64,000 nucleotides of DNA from CALEMW01 sp964343835 (GTDB lineage: Bacteria; Krumholzibacteriota; Krumholzibacteriia; LZORAL124-64-63): assembly GCA_964343835.1 (NCBI GenBank), contig CAYFKR010000019.1, forward strand, positions 10,873 to 74,872. Reading direction: 5' to 3'. The number at the start of each line of letters is the position of its first letter. Position 1 is the first letter of the stretch. Under the pieces are notes generated by a model. It searched no databases and was not told the origin of the DNA. It saw only the letters and a list, made by a program, of their open reading frames with translations. Shown one piece after another: positions 1 through 10,936 of the stretch. Made by a program: the position numbers and the translations under genes.

Positions 1-1
1 C

Positions 2-718
2 GAGCTCGCCGACGCCGGCGTCCGTACCGACCGCTGCGTCACTCCCGCATCGAGCACCTCGCCCCGGGCCGTGATCCTGACCGACCCGGGGACCGGGGAG
101 CGACGGATCTGCTGGAGCCGCGGCGACCTGCGCCGCCTCGACCCGAACGAGACTCCCGTTTCCCTGCTCGACGGCGTGGACCTGCTCTACACCGACGGCC
201 ACGAACCCGCCGCCCTGGCCGTGCTGGCTCCCGAGGCCCGCCGCCGCGGCATCCCCCTGGTCTACGATGCGGGCTTGCCCCGCGAGGGCAGCCGGGACCT
301 CGTGACACGGTGCACCGACGTGGTGGGTGCCGCCGGTTTCGCCCCGGCCCTGACCGGTCGCGACGACCTCGTCGCGGCCCTCGTCGCCCTCCGCGACCTG
401 GGACCCCGGCACGTGGCCTCGACCTTCGGCCCGGCGGGCTGCCTGGCCCTCGGGGCCGACGGCCCCTTCCACGTGCCCGCCTTCGACGTGCCGGTGGTCG
501 ATACCACCGGCGCCGGCGACGTCTTTCACGCGGGGTACGCCTGGGGTCTCCTGCTGGGGGAGGACCTCCTGTCCCGCCTGCGCCGCGGCGCCGCCGCAGC
601 GGCCCTGTCGTGCCGCGACTGGGGTGGGCGACGCGGGCTCCCGTCCGTCGCCGAAGTGGATCGTCTCCTGTCCTCGGGGCCCGTCAGGGACGACGTGCCG
701 CCGGGCTGGACGGGCTGA
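2..718 (+). CDS. PfkB-family carbohydrate kinase (5' truncated by window edge)
   Basis: The reading frame is open from the first complete codon of the window, so the N-terminus and start lie upstream. The visible 238 residues match the C-terminal two thirds of a ribokinase/PfkB fold. The second PfkB signature, DTTGAGDVFHAG, lies near visible residue 170; its second Asp is the family's catalytic base and the preceding glycines form the anion hole. Such enzymes phosphorylate a sugar or nucleoside hydroxyl with ATP in the cytosol. The substrate cannot be read from the sequence. The LPS heptose block lies nearby, but Hsp20 and Lon intervene, so assignment as the heptose kinase HldE is not supported. 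Family confidence is high and substrate unknown. Confidence 0.85.
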   Translation, partial: ELADAGVRTDRCVTPASSTSPRAVILTDPGTGERRICWSRGDLRRLDPNETPVSLLDGVDLLYTDGHEPAALAVLAPEARRRGIPLVYDAGLPREGSRDLVTRCTDVVGAAGFAPALTGRDDLVAALVALRDLGPRHVASTFGPAGCLALGADGPFHVPAFDVPVVDTTGAGDVFHAGYAWGLLLGEDLLSRLRRGAAAAALSCRDWGGRRGLPSVAEVDRLLSSGPVRDDVPPGWTG

Positions 719-741
719 GCAGCCCCTTGCCGTCGTTGCGG

Positions 742-771
742 TTGACGGCCCGCGGAGCCCGCAGTTACCAT
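742..771 (+). promoter_or_regulatory. Candidate sigma70-type promoter of hsp20
   Basis: TTGACG (742-747) and TACCAT (766-771) are separated by 18 bp. The predicted transcription start near 778 lies after the PfkB stop and about 25 bases before the Hsp20 start. This supports the ATG at 804 over an upstream in-frame ATG at 624. No CIRCE or ROSE-type element was recognised. Confidence 0.5.
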
Positions 772-803
772 GCCCCCGGATGACCCGTCGCGAGAGGAGA
801 CCC

Positions 804-1256
804 ATGATCGGAACAGAGGAAGCCCGTGGCGGATCCGCCGGTTCCGGCGAGATCTTCGAGATCCTCGTGACGTCGTTCCGGAAGGGGTCGCCTTCCCTCC
901 CCGTGGACGACGACCTGACCTGGAGGCCCGCCACCGACGTCTACGAGACCGACGACGCCTTCATCGTCCAGATGGACCTCTCGGGCATGGATCCCGGGGC
1001 CATCGAGGTGCAGAGCGACGGCGAAGTGCTCGTGGTCCGCGGCCGTCGCGGCGAGATCGCCCCGCCCGGCAAGAAGCACTACTTCACCATGGAGATCAGC
1101 GTGGGGCCCTTCGCGAGGCGCATCCCCATCCCGATCCCCGTGCGCCCCGAGAGCGCGGAAGCCCGCTACCGGGACGGTTTCCTCTACGTGACGTTCGCCA
1201 AGGGCGAGGACGCCCCGGGCGGCGGACGCCGCCGCATCGACGTGGGCGCCGGCTGA
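804..1256 (+). CDS. Small heat shock protein, Hsp20/alpha-crystallin family
   Basis: A 150-residue protein with an alpha-crystallin domain at about residues 38-130. Hallmarks are a WRPATDVYET strand near its start and an ARYRDGFLYVTF strand near its end, corresponding to the conserved A-x-x-x-n-GvL segment with the usual Leu region altered to FLYV. Family members hold unfolding proteins in an ATP-independent manner in the cytoplasm. The start at 804 follows a GAGAGGAG ribosome binding site. Lon begins 34 bases downstream, so the two are probably cotranscribed as a protein quality-control unit. The family assignment is firm; client range is unknown. Confidence 0.9.
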   Translation: MIGTEEARGGSAGSGEIFEILVTSFRKGSPSLPVDDDLTWRPATDVYETDDAFIVQMDLSGMDPGAIEVQSDGEVLVVRGRRGEIAPPGKKHYFTMEISVGPFARRIPIPIPVRPESAEARYRDGFLYVTFAKGEDAPGGGRRRIDVGAG

Positions 1257-1290
1257 TCGCCGGCACGGACAACCAGGGAAGGGACACGAG

Positions 1291-3669
<2,379 letters not shown>

Positions 3670-3679
3670 GGGAGACGGC

Positions 3680-4747
3680 GTGGGAGCATCCCGCATGCTC
3701 GGCGGTCTCGTGGGAAGGTTCCTCGCCAGGGGCGAGGAGACCTCCTTCACCGTGCCCGGCGCCCTGGGCGCCGAGAGCCGGATCCTCGCCATCGACACCG
3801 GGGACCTGAGCGACCTGCTCTTCCACGTGCCCCTGCTGCGAGCCATCCGGGAGCGGTATCCCCGCTCGAGGATCGACGTGCTGGCTCCCGAGGAGCACAC
3901 CTCCCTGATCCGTGAGAGCGGGTTCGCCCGCAACTGCATCGAGTACACGGCCAAGCAGCTGCGCACCTGGACCCCCGGCTACGTGGCCCTGGCCCGCAGC
4001 ATGGGCAAGCACGAGTACGACGTGTGCGTGGTGATGTCCTTCGACCCCCACCCGGCCCTGGAGGCGGTGGCCCTGGCCAGCGGCGCCCCGCTGCGGCTCG
4101 GCCCGAGCCACGACGGCTCCTATCCGGCGGTCAACTTCGAGGTCCGTTCGCCCGTGTCCGACGTCCGCTACCGCGGCGCCCGACTGGGAGCCGCCGTGCC
4201 CTTCCTGGGCCTGGGCGACGCCGCCGTGACGCCGGGTTGGCCCCTGCCCGAGGAGAAGGTCCGCCGCACGGGCCAGCTGGTCCACTTCAACAAACCCCGC
4301 AAGGATGAGATCCTGGTGGGGGTGGACCCTGCCATGGGCAAGTCCGGCTCGGCCCTGTCCCTGCCCAACCTGCACTTCCTGCTCAGCCAGCTCCACAGCC
4401 AGATGCCCGTGAGGCTGCTGCCCCTGAGCACCGACCCCGACCCGTCGCGCCTGGACGAATTCCGGGGCGGCCTGAACCAGGCCCCTCTCGACCTGCCCGG
4501 GGACAGCCTCTTCGACACCGTCATGCTCACCTCCCTGTGCGACCTTTTCCTGGCCGGCAACACCGACCTCTTCCACTTCGCGGCCGCCCAGGGCGTGCCC
4601 ACCATCGGACTCTTCGTGGCGGGCGACGACGCCACCTGGGAGCCCCACGGCTACGACAACGTCCGGGTGCTGCGGGTGGCCGAGGGCAAGCGCGTCGAGG
4701 TGGACACCCTGCTCGAAGCCGTCGCCGCAACCCGGGGCGCCCGTTGA
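3680..4747 (+). CDS. Glycosyltransferase family 9 (heptosyltransferase-like)
   Basis: A 355-residue protein starting at GTG 3680, just after a GGGAGAC site and 10 bases beyond the lon stop. The two-Rossmann GT-B organisation resembles ADP-heptose:LPS heptosyltransferases. The N-terminal strand IDTGDLSDLLFHVPLLRAI replaces the usual GDxxxTxPxxxxL element, and the C-terminal AGNTDLFHFAA replaces the GNDSGLMH motif. It lacks the Cys-rich C-terminal tail seen in the three other GT9 proteins of this block, so it is the most divergent member. It probably adds a sugar to the LPS core at the inner membrane's cytoplasmic face. Donor and acceptor are unknown. Confidence 0.75.
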   Translation: MGASRMLGGLVGRFLARGEETSFTVPGALGAESRILAIDTGDLSDLLFHVPLLRAIRERYPRSRIDVLAPEEHTSLIRESGFARNCIEYTAKQLRTWTPGYVALARSMGKHEYDVCVVMSFDPHPALEAVALASGAPLRLGPSHDGSYPAVNFEVRSPVSDVRYRGARLGAAVPFLGLGDAAVTPGWPLPEEKVRRTGQLVHFNKPRKDEILVGVDPAMGKSGSALSLPNLHFLLSQLHSQMPVRLLPLSTDPDPSRLDEFRGGLNQAPLDLPGDSLFDTVMLTSLCDLFLAGNTDLFHFAAAQGVPTIGLFVAGDDATWEPHGYDNVRVLRVAEGKRVEVDTLLEAVAATRGAR

Positions 4748-5790
4748 AGTCCCGGCCTCGTGCCCGCCGCATCGCGGTGATCGCTCCCAACTGGCTCGGG
4801 GACCTGGTCATGTCCACGGTCCTGTTCGAGCGCCTCGCCCGGATCGACGGCCTGGAGGTGACGGTGGTGGTGCGCCGCGCCTGGCGCTCGCTGCTGGAGA
4901 CGGACGACCGCATCCACGGACTGGTGGAGTACGAGCGCGAGGGCCGCCACCGGGGATTCCTCGGCACAGCGACCCTGGCCCGGACCGTCCGGTCCCTCGA
5001 GGCCGATGCGTGCCTGGTGGTGCCGCCTTCGTTCCGCGCCGCGGCCGTAGCCGCCCTCTCGGGCACGCCGCGCCGCATCGGCTGGTCGGGGGAGGGCCGT
5101 TCCTTCCTGCTGACCGATGCCGTGCCGCGCCGGGTGCGCGGACGACGGCACTTCTGCGACGAGGTGGACGACCTGGCGTCGGCCCTCTTCGGGCACGATG
5201 AATCCGCAAGCGTGCTGCCTCGCCTGGCCGCCGCAGGGTCCTGGCCCGCTTCCGGGCACGTCCGGGGGCCGGGGACGGTGGCCCTGGCCGTGGGCGCGAC
5301 CTACGGCGACGCCAAGAGCTGGCCGCCGGAGCTGGCGGCCGGATTCGCCGCCGCACAGGCAGCCCTGGGGCGCCGCGTGCTGGTGCTCGGCGATGCGGCG
5401 GCCCGGAGCCATGCGGATCGTCTGGGGAAGGAGCTGGCCGGCGGCTGGACCGACCCGGCCGACGCATCGCCCGGCGTCGTCGACCTGGTGGGCCGGACCG
5501 GCTTGCGCGAGGTCGCGGCGATCCTCAGGGATGCGGACCTGTTCGTGGGCAACGACAGCGGCCTGATGCACCTGTCGGCGTCCCTCGGCACCCCGACGCT
5601 CGGTCTCTTCGGGTCCACCAATCCGGACTGGACCAGGCCACGGGGGCCGCGGGTCGCTCACGTCGCGGTGGAAGGGTATGACTGCAGCCCATGCCACCTG
5701 CGCGAATGCCCGCGCGACGACTTCTGCCTGGCCTCGCTTTCGCCCGAGCGCGTGGCCCGGGCCGCCGAAGACCTCCTGGAGGACGCATGA
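4744..5790 (+). CDS. waaF: ADP-heptose:LPS heptosyltransferase II-like (GT9)
   Basis: A 348-residue GT9 enzyme. The TTG start at 4744 overlaps the previous stop (TTGA) and gives the expected N-terminus, RRIAVIAPNWLGDLVMS, where NWLGD is typical of WaaF. The C-terminal half contains GNDSGLMHLS, the donor-binding motif, and a Cys-rich tail CSPCHLREC common in heptosyltransferases. The predicted role is transfer of heptose from ADP-L-glycero-D-manno-heptose to the LPS inner core. The next gene, gmhB, acts in ADP-heptose synthesis, which supports the assignment. The specific heptose position is inference. Confidence 0.8.
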   Translation: MKSRPRARRIAVIAPNWLGDLVMSTVLFERLARIDGLEVTVVVRRAWRSLLETDDRIHGLVEYEREGRHRGFLGTATLARTVRSLEADACLVVPPSFRAAAVAALSGTPRRIGWSGEGRSFLLTDAVPRRVRGRRHFCDEVDDLASALFGHDESASVLPRLAAAGSWPASGHVRGPGTVALAVGATYGDAKSWPPELAAGFAAAQAALGRRVLVLGDAAARSHADRLGKELAGGWTDPADASPGVVDLVGRTGLREVAAILRDADLFVGNDSGLMHLSASLGTPTLGLFGSTNPDWTRPRGPRVAHVAVEGYDCSPCHLRECPRDDFCLASLSPERVARAAEDLLEDA

Positions 5791-6380
5791 CGTTGCAGAC
5801 CGGCATCTGGCGTGCGACGGACGAGGGTCCCGGAACCCCGAAGCGCCCGACCCTCTTCCTGGACCGGGACGGCGTGCTGGTGGAAGACGCCCACTACCTC
5901 TCGGACCCCGACCAGGTCCGTCTGCTGCCCGGGGCGGGGGAGGCCCTCGCCGCCGTCGCCGCCGCGGGGTGGCGGCTCGTCTGCGTCACCAACCAGTCGG
6001 GCATCGGCCGGGGCTACTACACCCTGGACCAGTTCGCCGCCGTCCAGACGCGGATCGACGAGCTGCTCGCCGGACACGGCGTCGCGCTGGACGCCCTCTA
6101 CTACTGTCCCCACGACCCCGATTCGGGATGCGCCTGCCGCAAGCCGGGGCTCGGCATGATCGAGGCGGCGGGCCGCTCCTACGCCTGGCCCGCCGGTTCC
6201 CCCATGGTCGGAGACAAGGCCTCGGACCTGGAACTGGCCGTCGCGGCGGGCCTCGCCCCGCACCTGGTGCGGACCGGTTACGGCGACGGGCTCGATCCGG
6301 CGGACCTGCCGCCCGGCACCCGGATTCACGACGACCTCGCAGCGGCCGTGAAGGCCGTCCTCGGCGGAGACGCCCCGTGA
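5787..6380 (+). CDS. gmhB: D-glycero-D-manno-heptose 1,7-bisphosphate 7-phosphatase
   Basis: A 197-residue HAD phosphatase of the histidinol-phosphatase/GmhB branch. The nucleophile motif LDRDG places the catalytic aspartates at residues 26 and 28, and TNQSGIGRGYY is motif II. The zinc-binding loop CPHDPDSGCACRKPG and the later GDKASD motif are diagnostic of GmhB. It removes the C7 phosphate during ADP-heptose synthesis in the cytosol. ATG at 5787 overlaps the waaF stop (ATGA). Its position among four GT9 genes fits a heptose-containing LPS core. Confidence 0.92.
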   Translation: MTLQTGIWRATDEGPGTPKRPTLFLDRDGVLVEDAHYLSDPDQVRLLPGAGEALAAVAAAGWRLVCVTNQSGIGRGYYTLDQFAAVQTRIDELLAGHGVALDALYYCPHDPDSGCACRKPGLGMIEAAGRSYAWPAGSPMVGDKASDLELAVAAGLAPHLVRTGYGDGLDPADLPPGTRIHDDLAAAVKAVLGGDAP

Positions 6381-7501
6381 GCTGGGAGGTGGACGGCCGG
6401 CCGCTGGAGCGGGTGCTCGTGACGCGGCTCCGCTACCTGGGCGACGTGGTCATGAGCACCGTCGTCACGGATCTGCTCCGCGCGGGAGACCCCGACCTCG
6501 ACATCGGCTTCCTGTGCGAGGCCGCCCATGCCCCGGCCCTGGCATCCCAGGCGCCGTCGCTCCGGCTGCACACCCTCGGTGCGGCACGCCGCGGCACCGA
6601 TGCCCGCGCCCGCGCTGGAGCCCCCGGCCGCGAGTCGGGCGGTTCGACCCTCGCCGTCCTGCGGGCGCTGCGCCAGGCCCGCTACGACGCGGTCGTCGAT
6701 CTCTTCTTCAACCCCCGCAGCGCCTGGCTGCTGAGGTTCGCCGGCATGCCCGTCCGGATCTGCGGCCGCAGGAACCGCCGATCGCGCCTCTACACCCACG
6801 TGGCGGAGCGGAACGCGGAGCTGGTGCCCGAGCGCCTGGCTCCCGGCGGACTGGGGGAGCACGTGGCGCGGCTGGCGCCCCTGCGCCATGTCGAATCGGG
6901 GCTCCCGTTCGTCGAGTGGTTCACGCAGCGGAACGAGCCCGTCCGACCGGCCATCGCGCCGGAGCCGGGGGAGACCGACAGGGCAAGGACCGTCCTGACC
7001 GAGGCCGGGGTCGACGGACCGTTCGTCGTGTTCGCTCCCGGGGCGACATGGCCCGCCAAGGCCTGGCCCGCGGAGCGGTGGCGGCAGGCGGTGGAGGCCG
7101 TCGTTCGCCCCGACCGCGCCATCGTGGTGCTCACGCCGCCCGGCGACGACGGCGGCGTGGCCGCCGCACTCGCCGGCGCCCCCTGTCGTGTCCTGCCCCT
7201 GCTCCCGCTGCCGACGGTCCTCGGCGTGCTGGACGCCGCGGCGGCCGTGCTGGCGGTGGACGGTGGCGTGCTCCATGCGGCCGTAGCCCTGGGGCGACCG
7301 ACGGTGGGGCTCTTCGGACCCACCGACCCCGCCATCTGGTTCCCCTACGGGCATCTCGATGCGTGCCGAGTCCTGGCCACGCGGCCGACCTGCCACCCGT
7401 GCGATCTCCATGTCTGCGACGACTGGATCTGCATGCCCGGGCTGACGGCGGACGAAGCGGCTTCGGCCCTGGAGGACGTGCTGAAGGAGGGGGTGTCGTG
7501 A
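6377..7501 (+). CDS. Glycosyltransferase family 9 (heptosyltransferase-like)
   Basis: A 374-residue GT9 protein with a GTG start at 6377 overlapping the gmhB stop. The N-terminus VLVTRLRYLGDVVMST is the typical GT9 acceptor-side motif. FAPGATWPAKAWP and AVDGGVLHAAVALGRP form the donor site, and the C-terminus has the CHPCDLHVCDDWIC cluster. It likely transfers a heptose or related sugar onto the LPS core at the inner membrane. The exact linkage cannot be read from sequence. It is translationally coupled to its neighbours on both sides. Confidence 0.82.
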   Translation: MSWEVDGRPLERVLVTRLRYLGDVVMSTVVTDLLRAGDPDLDIGFLCEAAHAPALASQAPSLRLHTLGAARRGTDARARAGAPGRESGGSTLAVLRALRQARYDAVVDLFFNPRSAWLLRFAGMPVRICGRRNRRSRLYTHVAERNAELVPERLAPGGLGEHVARLAPLRHVESGLPFVEWFTQRNEPVRPAIAPEPGETDRARTVLTEAGVDGPFVVFAPGATWPAKAWPAERWRQAVEAVVRPDRAIVVLTPPGDDGGVAAALAGAPCRVLPLLPLPTVLGVLDAAAAVLAVDGGVLHAAVALGRPTVGLFGPTDPAIWFPYGHLDACRVLATRPTCHPCDLHVCDDWICMPGLTADEAASALEDVLKEGVS

Positions 7502-8553
7502 GCGGTCGGGTCGACATGGCCTCCCTGCGCAGCATCCTGGTGATCCGGCGTCGCGGCCTGGGGGACGCCCTCGTCTCCCTGCCCGCGGTGGCGGCCCTGG
7601 CCGAAGCGGCCCCCGATGCCCGCATCGACCTGCTCATCGATCGCCCTTTCGTGCCTCTCCTGGAGAGGGCCTTCACGAGTGGCCACGTCGTGCCGTGGCC
7701 GCCGGCCGAAGACGCCGCCGGCCCCTGGCGGGGACGGCTGTCCGGCCCTCCCTACGACCTGGTGCTGGATCTGCTGAGCACGCCCCGCACGGCCCTCTGG
7801 ACCGCCCTGAGCGGCGCCCGTCTGCGCGTGGGCTACGACCTGCCCTGGCGGCGCTGGGCCTACAACGTGCGGGTGCCGCGCAACGCCGACGCGGGCAGGC
7901 TCCTGGGGCAGTTCGCCGGCGAGAGCTTCCTGGATCCCCTGCGGGCCCTGGGCCTCGAACCCGGGCCCTGGACGCCCGCCGGAATCGGGGCTCAACGGGA
8001 CGACGGTCTCGACGAAACCTACAGGACCTGGCGCGCTACGACGGCGCCCGACCCTGATCGGGACGTGGCGCTGGTGCTCAGCGCGGGTTGGCCGGCCAAG
8101 GCTTGGCCCACGGAGAATGCCGCCGGCTTCGTCGCCACGGCCCGGCGTGCAGGCGTACGCTGCATCCTGATCCCGGGCCCCGGGGACGAGGCCCTGACCG
8201 CCGCCCTCATGGCCGAAGTGCCCGACCTGGTCGTCGCCCCGCCGACCGGGCTGGTGGAACTGGCGGATCTGCTGGCGCGCTGCCGCGCCTACGTGGGGAC
8301 CGACGGCGGTGCCCGGCACGTGGCCGCCTGCCTGGGGCGACCGACGTGCACCCTGTTCGGTCCCACCGACCCGTCGGGGTGGAACCGGGAGCACCCGGAC
8401 CATGTTGCCGTCAGGACGGGCGAAGAGTGCTCGCCCTGCGACCTGCGGACCTGCCCCGTGCCGGGGCACCCCTGCATGTCGGGTCTGACGGCGGATGCGG
8501 TGTGGAAGGCCTGCGGCCCTCTGCTCGGATCCGGAGAGGAGGAGGAACGATGA
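7498..8553 (+). CDS. Glycosyltransferase family 9 (heptosyltransferase-like)
   Basis: The fourth GT9 protein of the block, 351 residues, starting at GTG 7498 with a four-base overlap. It has SILVIRRRGLGDALVSLPAV at the N-terminus, SAGWPAKAWPTENAA in the middle and GTDGGARHVAACLGRP in the donor site. The tail is CSPCDLRTCPVPGHPC. Together with the preceding genes it suggests stepwise building of a multi-sugar LPS core. Which residue it adds is unknown. It ends in a purine-rich stretch (GGAGAGGAGGAGGAA) that also serves as ribosome binding site for the next gene. Confidence 0.82.
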   Translation: MSGRVDMASLRSILVIRRRGLGDALVSLPAVAALAEAAPDARIDLLIDRPFVPLLERAFTSGHVVPWPPAEDAAGPWRGRLSGPPYDLVLDLLSTPRTALWTALSGARLRVGYDLPWRRWAYNVRVPRNADAGRLLGQFAGESFLDPLRALGLEPGPWTPAGIGAQRDDGLDETYRTWRATTAPDPDRDVALVLSAGWPAKAWPTENAAGFVATARRAGVRCILIPGPGDEALTAALMAEVPDLVVAPPTGLVELADLLARCRAYVGTDGGARHVAACLGRPTCTLFGPTDPSGWNREHPDHVAVRTGEECSPCDLRTCPVPGHPCMSGLTADAVWKACGPLLGSGEEEER

Positions 8554-9344
8554 CGCGACGCATCTTCATCATCACGGCCCTGGCCGCGGCCCTGTTCGGC
8601 ATGACGCCGGTCCTGGCGACGTCCGCCGCCGAGGCCGAGGACGCCGGCCTGCGTCCCGTTCCCTTCGGCCCCGGCGAGGAGCTGGTCTTCGACATCAGCT
8701 ACGGGGTGATCCATGCGGGCGAGGCGTCGCTGAAGGTGCGCGGCATCGTGGATTCCGACGGCCATGAATGCTTCCACGTGGAGAGCACGGCCCGCTCCAA
8801 CCGCTTCTTCTCCACCCTCTACAAGGTGCGCGACAAGGTGGTCTCGCACTTCGAGACCGGCACGCTCCACAGCCACTACTTCTCCAAGCGGATCCACGAG
8901 GGCGACTACCGCAAGAACGTGCAGGTGAGGTTCGACCAGGAAGCCCACGTGGCCCGCTACAAGGACGGCAAGGAGCGCGAGATCCAGCCGGCCTGCCACG
9001 ACATCCTGGCCGCCTTCTACGTGGTGCGCACGCTGCCGCTGATCCCCGGCGAGCCGACCCACGTCAAGACCCACAGCTCGCGCAAGAACTACGACCTAGA
9101 GGTGATCGTGCACGGGCGTGAGACCATCGAGGTCCCCGCCGGCACCTTCGAGTGCCTCAAGGTGGAGCCGGTGATCCAGGGGGAGGGGCTCTTCCAGTTC
9201 GAGGGGCGCATCACCATCTGGCTCACCGACGACGAGCGCCGCCTGCCCGTGCTCATGAAGACCAAGGTCAAGATCGGGGCCGTGGACGCCGCCCTGAAGT
9301 CGTTCGCTGCCGTGGAGCCCTGGCGACCCCGGGAGTCGCCGTGA
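8550..9344 (+). CDS. DUF3108 domain-containing exported protein
   Basis: A 264-residue protein with a signal peptide (residues about 1-28, ending near ATSAAEAED) followed by a DUF3108 domain that begins with GEELVFDISYG. The family is periplasmic or outer-membrane associated and has no established biochemical role. ATG at 8550 overlaps the preceding stop and sits behind a strong AGGAGGAGGAA site. Its place inside an LPS and glycan gene block suggests an envelope function, which is inference. Confidence 0.8.
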   Translation: MTRRIFIITALAAALFGMTPVLATSAAEAEDAGLRPVPFGPGEELVFDISYGVIHAGEASLKVRGIVDSDGHECFHVESTARSNRFFSTLYKVRDKVVSHFETGTLHSHYFSKRIHEGDYRKNVQVRFDQEAHVARYKDGKEREIQPACHDILAAFYVVRTLPLIPGEPTHVKTHSSRKNYDLEVIVHGRETIEVPAGTFECLKVEPVIQGEGLFQFEGRITIWLTDDERRLPVLMKTKVKIGAVDAALKSFAAVEPWRPRESP

Positions 9345-10936
9345 GCCGGCCCGGTCGTGAACGCGGCGGCTGGTTGCCGCCCTCGGAATGGCTGGGCGTG
9401 CCGTCGGACTCCCCCCGGACGACGGTGCTGGCGCTGGCCACGGTGCTGGCGCTGCTGCTGAGGCTGGTGTACCTGGGACGGCATCCCCTCTGGATCGACG
9501 AGTACCTCACGTGGACCTTCCTGCATCCCGACGGCGGGGCCGGTTTCGCTGAACAGGTCATGGACGTGTTCCAGACCCCCCTGACCATCGCCGTGCTGTG
9601 GCCCCTGTCCAGGGGCGAGTGCTCCGAGTGGCTGCTGCGTCTGCCGTCGGCCCTGGCGGGGACCGCCGCGGTGCCGGTGGGCGCCCTGGTCGCCGCCCGT
9701 TTCGGCGGCCGCCGCACGGGCGAATGGGCGGCCCTGCTGCTGGCCCTCAGCCCCTTCCTCGTGTGGTTCAGCCAGGACGCCAGGGGCTACGCCTTCCAGA
9801 TCCTGCTGACGGCGGCGGCGACGCTCCAGCTCCTGCGCATGATGCGGGAGGGGCCGACGACCGGCGGCGCGGTGGTCTACGGCTGCCTGGCCGGCCTCGG
9901 CGTCCTCGCCAACAACTCCACCGTCTTCCTGGTGGCCGCCCAGGGGTTGTCGGTGGTCCTGCTGGCGACTCCCCGTGACCGCGGGGGATGGCTGCGCTGG
10001 GCCGCGGCCTTCGGCCTGGCCGCACTGGTGGGCCTGCCCTGGCTGCTGCGGGCGGCGGGCATCCTGGAGGTGGGCCGTCTCGCCCCCGGAGCCGAGACCG
10101 GCCCGGCCCTGCGCCACGAGCCCGGCTTCACGCCCTGGGCCTGGCCCTTCACCGCCCACACCCTCGTCTACGGCTTCAGCCTGGGGCCGAGCCTGGAGGA
10201 ACTGCGCTCGCCGGACCGGCTGCAGGTGGTGACGTCGTGGCTGCCGCTGCTGGCTCCGGCGGCCGCGGTGGCCGGTTTCCTGGTGCTGGGCGGTCTGAGC
10301 CGCCTCCCGCGACGATCGGCCGTGGCGGCCGTGATCTGGATCCTGGTGCCGCTGATGGCCGTCTCGTTCCTGGCGATGCGCAACGTGAAATCCTACAACC
10401 CGCGCTATCTCGCCATGATCCTGCCCGTGGTGACGATGCTGGCGGCCCACGGCGCGGCCCGGCTGCGCTACGGTCGGATCGCCGGCGGCACCCTGCTGGT
10501 GCTGGTGCTCGTGTCCCTCGGCGGGTACCATGGCGCCGACCGTTACGCCCGGGAGGACCTGCGGGCCGCGGCGCGGATCGTGGAACAGGACGCCCGCTCC
10601 GGCGACGTGATCCTGGCGCCGCTGATCAGCGGCCTGCTCGGCCACTATCACCAGGGCCCCGGGACCATCAAGAGTTTCTGGGACTGTCCGAAGATCACCT
10701 CCGGGGAACAGGCACGCGAGGCGCTGCGCACGAGGATCGGCGACGCCGACCGGGCCTGGCTGGTGCTCAACCGGTCGCGCAACATCGACCCGGGGGACCG
10801 GCTGCCGGCAGCGCTGGAGGAACTGGGGACCGTCGTGGAGCACCGCGAGGTCCCGGGCGTCCGCCTTTACGCCTGGCGGGCGGGACGAGCGGCCCCGTCG
10901 GAAACGGATCGACCCGAGGAGAACCCGCGACGATGA
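9341..10936 (+). CDS. GT39-like membrane glycosyltransferase (ArnT/PMT type)
   Basis: A 531-residue polytopic membrane protein starting at GTG 9341. The N-terminal membrane segment is followed by HPLWIDEYLTW, the acidic first periplasmic loop typical of GT-C enzymes that use polyprenyl-phosphate sugars. The remaining sequence alternates about ten hydrophobic segments with short loops and ends in a soluble periplasmic tail. Such enzymes move a sugar from a lipid carrier to lipid A, glycan or protein outside the inner membrane. The downstream sugar-phosphate transferase gene supports a role in surface glycan assembly. Donor and acceptor are unknown. Confidence 0.75.
   Translation: MSRPGRERGGWLPPSEWLGVPSDSPRTTVLALATVLALLLRLVYLGRHPLWIDEYLTWTFLHPDGGAGFAEQVMDVFQTPLTIAVLWPLSRGECSEWLLRLPSALAGTAAVPVGALVAARFGGRRTGEWAALLLALSPFLVWFSQDARGYAFQILLTAAATLQLLRMMREGPTTGGAVVYGCLAGLGVLANNSTVFLVAAQGLSVVLLATPRDRGGWLRWAAAFGLAALVGLPWLLRAAGILEVGRLAPGAETGPALRHEPGFTPWAWPFTAHTLVYGFSLGPSLEELRSPDRLQVVTSWLPLLAPAAAVAGFLVLGGLSRLPRRSAVAAVIWILVPLMAVSFLAMRNVKSYNPRYLAMILPVVTMLAAHGAARLRYGRIAGGTLLVLVLVSLGGYHGADRYAREDLRAAARIVEQDARSGDVILAPLISGLLGHYHQGPGTIKSFWDCPKITSGEQAREALRTRIGDADRAWLVLNRSRNIDPGDRLPAALEELGTVVEHREVPGVRLYAWRAGRAAPSETDRPEENPRR

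Noticed and set aside
624..803. Upstream start for hsp20
   Set aside because: It overlaps the PfkB gene in another frame and adds unconserved residues; ATG 804 has promoter and ribosome binding site.
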